DNA of 64,000 nt, taken from Bacteroidota bacterium. Its GTDB lineage: Bacteria; Bacteroidota; Bacteroidia; Chitinophagales; Chitinophagaceae. The translations under genes and the position numbers were made by a program. The notes under the pieces were generated by a model. The model was not told the origin of the DNA, searched no databases, and saw nothing but the letters and a program-made list of their open reading frames with translations. Shown in pieces: positions 53,030 to 61,185 of this stretch. The DNA is taken from contig JAEZGS010000011.1 of assembly GCA_023437225.1 (NCBI GenBank), positions 310,001 through 374,000 of the forward strand. Direction: 5' to 3'. Positions within the stretch are counted from its first letter, which is position 1. The number at the start of each line of letters is the position of its first letter.

Positions 53030-53891
53030 CCGGCAAAGGTACGGCAAAGGTGCCTTTTGCATCCGATGGATTTTGCCTTGAAAAGGTTCCAGGCGGACGC
53101 AGCAAATACTGGCATTTCTGGTAGAAGCTGAGGTCTTTGCGGCGCATGTCCCGAATAATATCGCGCCATTCATGAAAGATGATCGACAGCGGCGTTTGGT
53201 TTTCAAGAGGTTGTGTCAGTCCGTAGCGGATCGGTTCATATTCCGACGCAGGCAATTCTTCCTGGAAAGTACCGAACATACGATCCCAGATTATTAAAAA
53301 CATGCCCATATTCTTATCCAGGTACCGATCGTTCGACGCATGATGCACACGGTGATGCGAGGGCGTAACAAAAACATATTCCAGCCATCCCAGTTTGCCA
53401 ATTAACTCGGTGTGCACGAAAATCGACCAGAATTGCGTCAGTGAGTAAACGAATAGTATGTCGATAGGCCTGAAGCCACACAACACCAGGGGAATAAAAA
53501 ATATGAAGCGATACAGCGGTTGAAACACAGATGCCCTGAAAGCCACACTAACGTTCAGGTTCTCGCAACTGTGATGGGTTACATGTACTGCCCAGAACAG
53601 CCTGCAGAAATGTTCCAGCCGATGAAGCCAATAGAACATCAGGTCCATGAACACGACAAGCCCGCACCAGTAGAAAATATTATGAGGCAATGAAATGACG
53701 CGTTGTTCAAAGAAGAACATGAGGAGCAAAAGATAACCACCGCGTATTGCAAGATCAAGAAGTGCATTGAGTATCGATAAATAAAAATTTATAAGCGTCT
53801 CCTTCCAGGAATATACCGGCATTTTCCTGTAATTGCTCAAAAGCACTTCGATACCAATGATCAAAAGGTAGATCGGTGGAGCAAACCACAT
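52953..53891 (-). CDS. Sterol desaturase / fatty acid hydroxylase family membrane protein
   Basis: A 312-residue membrane di-iron enzyme family protein. The histidine boxes are HRLEH, HVTHH and HHRVHH, with four to five membrane helices around them. The start is uncertain; the ATG at 53891 (MWFAPPIYLLIIGIEVLLSN) begins the first helix, while more upstream ones run into the divergent folK gene. After RPPG near residue 266 the tail (about 46 residues, rich in Ala, Lys and Gln) does not look like the family's usual C-terminus and overlaps the next gene. Substrate unknown. Confidence 0.82.
   Translation of the reverse strand: MWFAPPIYLLIIGIEVLLSNYRKMPVYSWKETLINFYLSILNALLDLAIRGGYLLLLMFFFEQRVISLPHNIFYWCGLVVFMDLMFYWLHRLEHFCRLFWAVHVTHHSCENLNVSVAFRASVFQPLYRFIFFIPLVLCGFRPIDILFVYSLTQFWSIFVHTELIGKLGWLEYVFVTPSHHRVHHASNDRYLDKNMGMFLIIWDRMFGTFQEELPASEYEPIRYGLTQPLENQTPLSIIFHEWRDIIRDMRRKDLSFYQKCQYLLRPPGTFSRQNPSDAKGTFAVPLPDVTPQLAKESGGAAKAVQANAAEER
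53034..53041 (-). promoter_or_regulatory. -7 promoter box of the YkgJ-type gene, inside the upstream gene
   Basis: Minus-strand TACCTTTG followed by CCGG and ATG (53029). It lies within the coding region of the sterol desaturase gene and predicts a leaderless transcript, the same layout as the Uup-like gene. Confidence 0.6.
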
Positions 53892-53933
53892 AGGGACATT
53901 ATTTACCAAAAACAAGCAATCATCAGACCACCT

Positions 53934-53941
53934 TATATTTG
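53934..53941 (+). promoter_or_regulatory. -7 promoter box of folK, 5 nt from ATG
   Basis: TATATTTG followed by CGGCC and the folK ATG at 53947; leaderless layout. Confidence 0.62.
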
Positions 53942-53946
53942 CGGCC

Positions 53947-54459
53947 ATGAATAATGCATACCTTCTGATAGGAGGGAACCTGGGAGATGTAGCCAGAACA
54001 TTTGACGAAGCCCGGGCGCTGATCTCGAGGGAATGTGGCTCCATCACCAGCAAGTCGGCACTATATAAAACAGCCCCATGGGGATTCACCGGGCAGAATC
54101 ATTTTTTGAACCAGGTGTTGGTTGTGCACACGCCACTGGAGGGTGCGGAGCTGATGCAGAAGATACTGGCTATTGAAAAATCACTCGGTAGAGCCCGGGG
54201 CGAAAAGTATGGTCCGAGGATCGTCGATATAGACATTTTAATGATTGATGATATGATCATTAACGAGCCGGATCTCCAGGTTCCACATCCGCAACTGCCC
54301 AACCGAAGATTTGCACTGGAACCATTAGCTGAACTGTGTCCGAACCTGTTTCACCCGGTAATGCACAAAACAATTCACCAGCTTTTATTGGATTGCTCGG
54401 ATCTTCTCGATGTAGAGCGCCTCGATGATGAACAACAACTGGCAACGGATGAAGTATAA
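53947..54459 (+). CDS. folK: 2-amino-4-hydroxy-6-hydroxymethyldihydropteridine pyrophosphokinase
   Basis: FolK transfers pyrophosphate from ATP to 6-hydroxymethyl-dihydropterin in folate synthesis. The 170-residue protein has LLIGGNLGD at the start, SALYKTAPWGFTGQNHFLNQV, the family signature GEKYGPRIVDIDILMIDD with the two metal-binding aspartates, and PHPQLPNRRFALEPLAEL. Length is typical. Its 3' end overlaps the kinase gene by 11 nt. Confidence 0.94.
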   Translation: MNNAYLLIGGNLGDVARTFDEARALISRECGSITSKSALYKTAPWGFTGQNHFLNQVLVVHTPLEGAELMQKILAIEKSLGRARGEKYGPRIVDIDILMIDDMIINEPDLQVPHPQLPNRRFALEPLAELCPNLFHPVMHKTIHQLLLDCSDLLDVERLDDEQQLATDEV

Positions 54460-55084
54460 TTTTATTACGATAGAAGGGAACATAGGAGCTGGAAAAACAA
54501 CGCTGGCCAATATCCTGGCGGAGCGATACAATGCACGACTTGTTTTGGAAGAGTTTGCGGAGAACCCTTTCCTGACAAAATTCTATGCAAACCCGCAGCA
54601 ATATGCGTTTCCTGTTGAATTGTTTTTCATGGCCGAACGGTATAATCAATTGAAGGACCTGATACATACGCGCGATCTTTTTCAATCGCTCACCATATCC
54701 GATTACCTTTTTACGAAATGCCTTTTGTTTGCGCGCGTTAATTTATCTGAAGAAGAGTTCCGGTTGTATCAGAAATTATTCGATATCATTCATCAACAAC
54801 TTGTGCAACCGGAGTTGCTGATCTACCTGCATGTGCCCGTAAGTAAACTGCAACAGAACATTCGCAAAAGAAATCGAAGTTATGAGCAATCGATTCCGGA
54901 CGATTATCTTTTATCGATCCAGGAGACGTATACGCATTATATAAAACAACACAACATTAAAACGCTGATGATCGACGCTTCCAATGCCGATTTCTTTAAC
55001 AACGAAAAACAAATTGAAACGATCATGGAAGCACTCGATAAAGAATATGAAGAGGGGCAGCATTTTTTAAGTCTGCCCGATTGA
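54449..55084 (+). CDS. Deoxynucleoside kinase family protein
   Basis: A 211-residue kinase that phosphorylates deoxynucleosides for salvage. The ATP loop EGNIGAGKTT is near residue 8, followed by EFAENPFLTKFYANP, a DRY-like substrate segment replaced by ISDYLFTKCLLFA, and the lid region RKRNRSYEQ. The ATG at 54449 lies inside folK and gives the shortest distance to the P-loop; ATGs upstream would add eight residues. The folK-dNK pair is common in Bacteroidota. Base specificity is not readable. Confidence 0.88.
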   Translation: MKYNFITIEGNIGAGKTTLANILAERYNARLVLEEFAENPFLTKFYANPQQYAFPVELFFMAERYNQLKDLIHTRDLFQSLTISDYLFTKCLLFARVNLSEEEFRLYQKLFDIIHQQLVQPELLIYLHVPVSKLQQNIRKRNRSYEQSIPDDYLLSIQETYTHYIKQHNIKTLMIDASNADFFNNEKQIETIMEALDKEYEEGQHFLSLPD

Positions 55085-55085
55085 T

Positions 55086-56336
55086 ATGGAAGATAATTTA
55101 GCATCAAAGAACACCGCGTTTGCAGCACTTGCGTTCCCTGAGTTTCGCAACTACTTGTTTGGCCGATTTCTCTTTATTATGGGCCTGAGAATGATTGCGA
55201 CCATGGTGGGCTGGTGGATCTATGAACTTACCAAAGACCCGCTGGCACTGGGTTTTGTGGGATTGGCCGAAGTGATACCAGCATTGGGACTTGCTTTGTA
55301 TGCCGGGCATGTGATCGATCTGAACGACAAACGGACAATGATCCGTGTGAGTGTTGCCTTGTATGGAGTTTGTGCATTGCTGCTGACATTCGTATCTACT
55401 CAATACTTTTTCTTTAATGCAGGGAAGTCTCTTGTTGTTGGTTCAATTTACCTGGTTTTATTTCTCATGGGCGCAATAAGGGCATTCTCCGGTCCTTCAT
55501 TTAATGCAACCATTGCATCGCTGGTGCCAAGACAAGTTTTGCCGAAAGCCATCACTCTTAATTCGGGCACCTGGTTAATGGCATCGGTTTTCGGTCATGC
55601 AGCTGCCGGGTTTCTGATCGCTTTTTTTGGAAATACCACAACGCTAACGGTGATCAGTTCGCTGATCATTGTATCGTTTTTTCTTTTATCGCGCATTAAG
55701 AGCAAACCACCGGTTTCGCGGGTCTCTGAGCAAAAAACATGGGAAAGTGTAAAGGAGGGACTACGTTTTGTATTTAAGACCAAAGAAGTGCTGGGGGCGC
55801 TTGCATTGGATCTTTTTGCAGTGTTATTCGGAGGTGCAGTTGCGTTGGTGCCTGTATTTGCACGCGATATATTAAAAGTGGATGCCATTGGTTTTGGATG
55901 GCTTAACGCTGCCAATGATGTTGGTGCCATTTCTATAATACTATTGCTTGCGCTGTTTCCACTAAAAAGAAACCAGGGAAAGATCCTGATGTTTGTTGTT
56001 GCGGGCTTTGGACTTTGCATCATCACCTTTGGATTATCGCAGATCTTCTGGCTTTCTTTCTTCGCGCTCATGCTTGGAGGGATTCTGGATGGGATCAGCG
56101 TAGTGATCCGCGGCACCATCTTACAAATGAAAACGCCGGATCATATGAGAGGAAGGGTAATGTCTGTCAATTCGATGTTCATCAATTCTTCAAACGAATT
56201 GGGACAACTTGAAAGTGGAGTGGCAGCGCGGCTCATGGGGACCGTGCCGGCTGTAATATTTGGCGGAACGATGACGGTATTAATTGTGATATTTACCTGG
56301 TTCAAGGCGCCGGCGTTGAGAAAACTAGAGTATTGA
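55086..56336 (+). CDS. MFS transporter (EntS-like exporter group)
   Basis: A 416-residue protein with about 12 membrane helices, belonging to the MFS subgroup related to enterobactin exporter EntS. Visible are FPEFRNYLFGRFLFIMGLRM, LYAGHVIDLNDKRTMIRVS (loop 2-3) and FSGPSFNATIASLVPRQVLP. It starts one base after the kinase stop, so it belongs to the folK-dNK transcript. No siderophore genes are nearby, so the substrate is open. Confidence 0.85.
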   Translation: MEDNLASKNTAFAALAFPEFRNYLFGRFLFIMGLRMIATMVGWWIYELTKDPLALGFVGLAEVIPALGLALYAGHVIDLNDKRTMIRVSVALYGVCALLLTFVSTQYFFFNAGKSLVVGSIYLVLFLMGAIRAFSGPSFNATIASLVPRQVLPKAITLNSGTWLMASVFGHAAAGFLIAFFGNTTTLTVISSLIIVSFFLLSRIKSKPPVSRVSEQKTWESVKEGLRFVFKTKEVLGALALDLFAVLFGGAVALVPVFARDILKVDAIGFGWLNAANDVGAISIILLLALFPLKRNQGKILMFVVAGFGLCIITFGLSQIFWLSFFALMLGGILDGISVVIRGTILQMKTPDHMRGRVMSVNSMFINSSNELGQLESGVAARLMGTVPAVIFGGTMTVLIVIFTWFKAPALRKLEY

Positions 56337-56375
56337 CAGCGCCTTGTTATCTTTATACATTCTTAATCAGATTAA

Positions 56376-58130
56376 ATGCGAAGTTTTTTCAAGATATTTT
56401 TTGCTTCTTTCCTGGCCATAATTGTGTTTTCGGTCATTTTATTTTTCCTTTTCATGGGGATGCTCTCCGGCATCGCATCTAAACAAAAAGTAAATACAGG
56501 TGCAAACGCTGTATTGACCATCGACCTTTCGGAAACCTATGCCGAGATCGTGAATGAAACGCCGTTGGAAGAACTCACAAACAGGCAGGAATTCAGTAAG
56601 CCATCATTGTACGATGTTGTACGACTCATTCATCGCGCGAAGAACGATAGTGCAGTGAAGGGCATCTATCTTAAATGCAATGGAAACGGAAATGGTTTTG
56701 GTGCATCAGAAGAGATCAGGAATGCATTGATCGAATTCAAATCGCAGGGAAAATTCATTTATGCCTATGGGGAAGTGATACCGCAAAGGGCATATCATAT
56801 CGCCAATGTTGCTTCCAGGATCTACTGTAATCCCAAGGGAGGGCTCGACTGGCGCGGATTCTCGATGGAATATCTCTTTTTAAAGGGAGCATTGGAAAAG
56901 CTTGAGATCGAACCGCAGATATTTTATGCAGGTAAATTCAAAAGTGCAACGGAACCTTTTCGTGCAACACAAATGACACCTGAAAACAGACTGCAATCGG
57001 GTGAATTGTTGAATGACCTTTACAAGTATTTTCTGCTGCGGACTTCAGAGCAACGCAAGATCGATACGGCAACTTTAAGCAGGTATGCGAACGAATACAT
57101 GATACGATTTGCAGGGGATGCTGTACGCTATAAACTTGTTGATGGTGTTCGTTATGATGACCAGGTAAAGGATGAGATCAAGCAAAAGCTGAAGGTTACA
57201 AAACTTGACAAGATCAACTTCATCCCTGTAGCGAAATATGCGCGTGCAGTGGATTTTACACAACAGGGGCGCGACAGGATCGCATTGATCTATGCCACCG
57301 GTGATATTATTGACGGAAAGGGTGAAGATGAACAAATAGGCAGCGAAACATATGTGAACTTAATTCGCAAGGTTCGTTTGAATACTTCTGTAAAGGCTAT
57401 CGTTCTCCGGATCAATTCGGGTGGGGGAAGCGCACTGGCCAGCGAAAATATTTTGCGTGAACTTATGCTGGCGCGAAAAGAAAAGCCTGTTGTCATCAGT
57501 TTCGGTGACGTGGCGGCATCAGGCGCATATTATCTGTCGAGCAATGCCGATAGCATTTTCGCACAACCTAATACCATCACGGGTTCTATTGGTGTATTCG
57601 CGCTCATTCCAAACATGAAGAATTTCTTTGACGAAAAGCTCGGTGTTACTTTTGATGGTGTAAAGACATCGCAGCATGCAGATGCGATGACGGTTACCAA
57701 ACCACTCACTGAAATGCAGCGTGGCTTTATGCAAGAATCCGTCGATAGCATTTACCAGGATTTTGTAGGCTGGGTAGCATTGGGTCGCAAGCGGGACAAA
57801 TCTTATATCGATTCAATAGGTCAGGGACGCATCTGGAGCGGTACAAGAGCAAAGGAAATTGGTTTAGTGGACAGGATAGGAGGCATCCAGGAAGCAGTGC
57901 AGTGTGCGGCACGGATGGCTCGCGTAAATCAGTATAAATTGCGCGAATACCCTGAATCAAAAACCTGGATAGAAAAATTGCTGGGTACAGACACTGACGA
58001 AGCGACGCAGGACGCAATAAAGAAGGAACTGGGAGAACAAAATTACAGGACCTATAAGACGATCCAGTCGATGATGAAAATGATGAACACCACACAGGCA
58101 AGGATACCATTCAACATTACGATCGACTGA
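56376..58130 (+). CDS. sppA: Signal peptide peptidase SppA (long form)
   Basis: SppA is a membrane-bound serine protease that degrades cleaved signal peptides. The 584-residue protein is the long two-domain (67K) type with an N-terminal membrane helix (about 5-35). The catalytic lysine is probably Lys189 in GKFKSATEPFR, and the nucleophile Ser382 in AASGAYYLSS. The second domain also carries RINSGGGSALASENILREL. Length matches the E. coli type. It overlaps the next gene by 1 nt. Confidence 0.93.
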   Translation: MRSFFKIFFASFLAIIVFSVILFFLFMGMLSGIASKQKVNTGANAVLTIDLSETYAEIVNETPLEELTNRQEFSKPSLYDVVRLIHRAKNDSAVKGIYLKCNGNGNGFGASEEIRNALIEFKSQGKFIYAYGEVIPQRAYHIANVASRIYCNPKGGLDWRGFSMEYLFLKGALEKLEIEPQIFYAGKFKSATEPFRATQMTPENRLQSGELLNDLYKYFLLRTSEQRKIDTATLSRYANEYMIRFAGDAVRYKLVDGVRYDDQVKDEIKQKLKVTKLDKINFIPVAKYARAVDFTQQGRDRIALIYATGDIIDGKGEDEQIGSETYVNLIRKVRLNTSVKAIVLRINSGGGSALASENILRELMLARKEKPVVISFGDVAASGAYYLSSNADSIFAQPNTITGSIGVFALIPNMKNFFDEKLGVTFDGVKTSQHADAMTVTKPLTEMQRGFMQESVDSIYQDFVGWVALGRKRDKSYIDSIGQGRIWSGTRAKEIGLVDRIGGIQEAVQCAARMARVNQYKLREYPESKTWIEKLLGTDTDEATQDAIKKELGEQNYRTYKTIQSMMKMMNTTQARIPFNITID

Positions 58131-58627
58131 TGAAGTACATAAAGCTCGCACTTGTTTCACTGGTTTTGCTTTTCCTTCTGGTTATGGCGATCACCGCATT
58201 CATCCCATCCACAGTAAGAATTTCGCGATCGGCTCACATTGAAGCACCACTAAGATCTGTTCATGAGTCCGTGTCCGATCTAAGAACTTGGCCCTCATGG
58301 AATCTTTTTGTTGCAGACAGCGTTACCAGCACTCCATCTATCAGTGCAGAAAAAATTACTGACGGAGGACTGAACATAATGCGGGGGGCGGTTAGCGACT
58401 CCACAATAGAAACTTCCTGGCAGCGAAGTGGTAAATCGATTCGCGGAGACTTTGTGTTGCTGGATGGTGAGAATGAAACGACAATTATTCAATGGTATTT
58501 TGATATCAAGCTGAAATGGTACCCTTGGGAAAAGATTTCCAGCATTGTTTTTGATAAGCAGTTAGGACCGCTGATGGACAAATCACTCAGCAACCTCAAG
58601 AAGATTTCCGAAAGCCCGGAACAATAA
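58130..58627 (+). CDS. SRPBCC (START-like) domain protein with membrane anchor
   Basis: A 165-residue protein starting at the sppA stop (TGATG, 1-nt overlap). One N-terminal helix (about 5-27, LALVSLVLLFLLVMAITAFI) is followed by a START/SRPBCC-like fold: SRSAHIEAPLRSVHESVSDLRTWPSW, which has the usual polyketide-cyclase opening, and a C-terminal helix. Such domains bind hydrophobic ligands. No catalytic residues can be assigned. It is co-translated with sppA. Confidence 0.75.
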   Translation: MKYIKLALVSLVLLFLLVMAITAFIPSTVRISRSAHIEAPLRSVHESVSDLRTWPSWNLFVADSVTSTPSISAEKITDGGLNIMRGAVSDSTIETSWQRSGKSIRGDFVLLDGENETTIIQWYFDIKLKWYPWEKISSIVFDKQLGPLMDKSLSNLKKISESPEQ

Positions 58628-58668
58628 AGTAAATTAAGTCACTTAACCACCAACAAAAACTTTGCGTC

Positions 58669-59196
58669 ATGAAAAAGATCCTTTTAGCATGCGCTGTGAT
58701 GTTTGCAACGTATACATCATTCAGCCAAAACGAAAACCAGAATAACAACCAGCAAGCCGCGCAACAACCGCAAAGCCCGCGAATGACTGCCCAGGGAAAA
58801 GATGCTAGTGTTGCTTATGGTCAGCCTTCAAAGAGAGACCGTGAAATATTTGGGAAACTCGTGCCTTATGGAAAGGTATGGAGAACCGGCGCTAATGAGG
58901 CAACCGAGATTACTTTCAATCGCGACGTACAATTTGGAGGAAAACCAGTCAAAGCCGGAACCTATACGCTTTTCACCATTCCAACAGAAAACGAGTGGAC
59001 TGTGATCCTCAATTCTTCCAGCAAACAGTGGGGTGCTTATGAATATGAGAAGATAAAAGACAAAGACGTAGTACAGGTGAAGGTGCCTGCAAAGAAAACC
59101 GACAGTATGGTCGAGAAGTTCACGATACGTTTCGATGAGCAGAACAACCTCGTAATGGAATGGGACAACACAGCGGTGGCTGTTCCGATCCAATAA
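58669..59196 (+). CDS. DUF2911 protein, exported
   Basis: A 175-residue protein with a signal peptide (MKKILLACAVMFATYTSFSQ) and a Gln/Asn-rich linker, then the DUF2911 domain (about 40-175: DASVAYGQPSKRDREIFGKL, PYGKVWRTGANEATEITF, AGTYTLFTIPTENEWTVIL). The family is widespread in Bacteroidota and unassigned; small hydrolase-like beta proteins are typical. A strong terminator follows its stop. It is not coupled to the previous gene (41-nt gap). Confidence 0.87.
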   Translation: MKKILLACAVMFATYTSFSQNENQNNNQQAAQQPQSPRMTAQGKDASVAYGQPSKRDREIFGKLVPYGKVWRTGANEATEITFNRDVQFGGKPVKAGTYTLFTIPTENEWTVILNSSSKQWGAYEYEKIKDKDVVQVKVPAKKTDSMVEKFTIRFDEQNNLVMEWDNTAVAVPIQ

Positions 59197-59219
59197 TACA
59201 ATGTGATTAAGTTTTATTA

Positions 59220-59245
59220 GCGGCTCGACCAATCGGTCGGGCCGC
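59220..59245 (+). terminator. Terminator of the DUF2911 gene overlapping the next promoter
   Basis: Stem GCGGCTCGACC / GGTCGGGCCGC (11 bp, one G-T pair), loop AATC, followed by TTTATTTTT. The T-rich tract forms part of the TATTTTTG box (59248-59255) of the following sigma gene. Confidence 0.88.
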
Positions 59246-59247
59246 TT

Positions 59248-59255
59248 TATTTTTG
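59248..59255 (+). promoter_or_regulatory. -7 promoter box of the ECF operon
   Basis: TATTTTTG directly after the terminator stem, 5 nt before an ATG at 59261 and 53 nt before the preferred start at 59309. Confidence 0.6.
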
Positions 59256-59308
59256 CGGCAATGCAACGCGTGCGAAACGCACCGTGTCAACAAAGCAGAA
59301 TCCCTCTA

Positions 59309-59866
59309 ATGGAGCATCACAAGCTTGTAAAGAAATGTTTGAATGGGGACAGGCAGGCCCAAAAAGCGCTGTACGATGCGTTCGCATCGCCTATGCTGTC
59401 TGTCTGTTATCGGTATACAAAAAGCTGGGATGATGCAGAAGACGTTTTGCAGGAGGGTTTTGTAAAAGTATTCAGGAACCTGGGACAATTCAAGTTCGAA
59501 GGAGAGTTGGGAGGATGGATACGAAGGATCATGGTAAATACTGCAATTAATTATCTAAAGAAGAACAGTAAGTACCAAAACGAATTATCGTTTACTGACG
59601 ACGTGCTCCACCCGGTCTCGAATGAGAATCCTGAGATCAAAGTGAATGCGAAAGAGCTGGCAGCATTGATCCGCCAGTTGCCTACAGGCTACCAGACGAT
59701 CTTCAACATGTATGCGGTAGAAGGATATTCACATACGGAGATCGGTGAGATCATGGGAATCAACGAAGGAACCAGCCGCTCACAGTATTCGCGCGCTCGT
59801 TCTTTATTGATCAGTTGGCTAAAAAAAACATCTGAAGAAGAAAAAGCAAAGACCTATGTCCGATAA
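59309..59866 (+). CDS. ECF-type RNA polymerase sigma factor
   Basis: A 185-residue sigma factor. Region 2 (SPMLSVCYRYTKSWDDAEDV, LQEGFVKVFRNLGQFKFEGE) covers residues about 24-65, region 4 (LPTGYQTIFNMYAVEGYSHT, EIGEIMGINEGTSRSQYSRA) about 120-170. The ATG at 59309 (MEHHKLVKKCL) begins the homology; the ATG at 59261 would fit a leaderless transcript but adds 16 non-conserved residues. It overlaps the anti-sigma-like gene by 11 nt, the normal arrangement for this phylum. Confidence 0.88.
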   Translation: MEHHKLVKKCLNGDRQAQKALYDAFASPMLSVCYRYTKSWDDAEDVLQEGFVKVFRNLGQFKFEGELGGWIRRIMVNTAINYLKKNSKYQNELSFTDDVLHPVSNENPEIKVNAKELAALIRQLPTGYQTIFNMYAVEGYSHTEIGEIMGINEGTSRSQYSRARSLLISWLKKTSEEEKAKTYVR

Positions 59867-61169
59867 GAATTTCGAAGAATCCGTGCGGCAAAAAATGGAG
59901 GAACTGAAGTTCCATCCAACCGAAGCGGTCTGGTCGCGCATCGAAGCCGAACTGCCGGCAAAAGACCGGCGAAGGAGGATTATATTCTGGCTACCCGTTG
60001 CTGCATGCCTGATGCTTTTGATATATCTGGGACAGCGATATGCTTTTGATGAAAATCCGTCGCGACAACAAAACGAGATCGTTCAATCTGAGAAAGTCCC
60101 CGGTAAGGATGACATTGTTACCCCTAAGCCAGGCAATAGATTCGATAAATCAGAGACCGATCGGAAAGAACAGGACAATAGCAACATCGGTATTGATGCC
60201 GATTCAAAAACTAGCAGAGACTACCAAAATCCCGACCAGACCATCGAAAGAAATAATATTTTGGAACCCGTGCGGAAAAATAATTTGAGTGAAGATGTGA
60301 AGGTTAATACAACCCCTTTTAGGATTAATAATTTCAATGAAGTTGAACAGGTAGTACAAACTACAACATATGCGATACCTGATATGCATGTTGACCGGCT
60401 TTCACAATTTCCGAAAATTAAGACAGACGTGGTCGTGAGCGGTGACAATGCAAGACAACTGATTGAAAACTTACAGATCAATGAGAGATTGAATTCCGGA
60501 GCGACTGAGGTGAATGCAAAAAAGAAAAATACCTCAGCCTCTAAATGGAAATTTTCGGGATCGATAGCGGCAGGTGTTGCCGGTATGAATGATGGTGGTG
60601 TATTGGATCTCAGAACGGCAACGCTTGCAGATTATTCATCCACCGTTCCCACATATTCTAATATAAACCGTGCGCCTGTTTATTCTGTAACAAACGTCAA
60701 TCCCGGACTTTATTATTCCGCTGAATTCAATGCCGAACGTATGATAACGCAACGATGGTCAGTGTCCGCAGGTGTTGGTTATGCACGTTTCAATACATCA
60801 ATGGAAGTGGGATGGCAGAAAAGAAAATTAAGCATGCATCACGATCTTATCGATGTACCGGTAAGAGTGTCGTTTCATACACGCAACATAAGCTACAGTG
60901 CAGGCCTGATAGGATCTAAGATGCTGAGTGCTCAAACGTATCGTCCAAGTGCATCTAATGGTTTCGGGTATGACCGGGTGGAAAAACTACGTGAATCGCA
61001 ATTTGCAATTACTGCAGGCGCTGACATCCGGATACTTAAGAAAACCGGCCGTCAGATCACAGTAGGTCCGGTATTCCGATATCATCTCAGCAGCTTATAT
61101 AGCAACCTCAATGCGGAACAGCATCTTGCATCTGGTGCCGTGCATATGAAATGGTACCTAAAGAATTAA
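59856..61169 (+). CDS. Anti-sigma-like membrane protein with outer-membrane-barrel C-terminus
   Basis: A 437-residue protein. Residues 1-40 (FEESVRQKMEELKFHPTEAV) form the short cytoplasmic domain seen in proteins paired with ECF factors. One membrane helix covers about 42-58. The linker (60-230) is charged and unstructured. The last 200 residues have alternating strands typical of a porin-like barrel (GFGYDRVEKLRESQFAITAG, HLASGAVHMKWYLKN). A barrel on an inner-membrane anchor is odd; the C-terminus may be a periplasmic beta domain instead. Overlap with the sigma gene supports a regulatory pair. Confidence 0.78.
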   Translation: MSDKNFEESVRQKMEELKFHPTEAVWSRIEAELPAKDRRRRIIFWLPVAACLMLLIYLGQRYAFDENPSRQQNEIVQSEKVPGKDDIVTPKPGNRFDKSETDRKEQDNSNIGIDADSKTSRDYQNPDQTIERNNILEPVRKNNLSEDVKVNTTPFRINNFNEVEQVVQTTTYAIPDMHVDRLSQFPKIKTDVVVSGDNARQLIENLQINERLNSGATEVNAKKKNTSASKWKFSGSIAAGVAGMNDGGVLDLRTATLADYSSTVPTYSNINRAPVYSVTNVNPGLYYSAEFNAERMITQRWSVSAGVGYARFNTSMEVGWQKRKLSMHHDLIDVPVRVSFHTRNISYSAGLIGSKMLSAQTYRPSASNGFGYDRVEKLRESQFAITAGADIRILKKTGRQITVGPVFRYHLSSLYSNLNAEQHLASGAVHMKWYLKN

Positions 61170-61185
61170 CGATAAAAAAAACACC

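Noticed and set aside
53030..53206. Upstream in-frame extension of the YkgJ-like gene
   Set aside because: The extra residues have no family similarity and lie within the desaturase gene; the promoter box at 53034-53041 supports the ATG at 53029.
55595..56119. Open frame opposite the MFS gene
   Set aside because: Shadow of membrane helices on the other strand.
59261..59308. ATG at 59261 as the start of the second ECF sigma factor
   Set aside because: It would suit a leaderless mRNA, but the added 16 residues are not sigma-like; kept only as an alternative.
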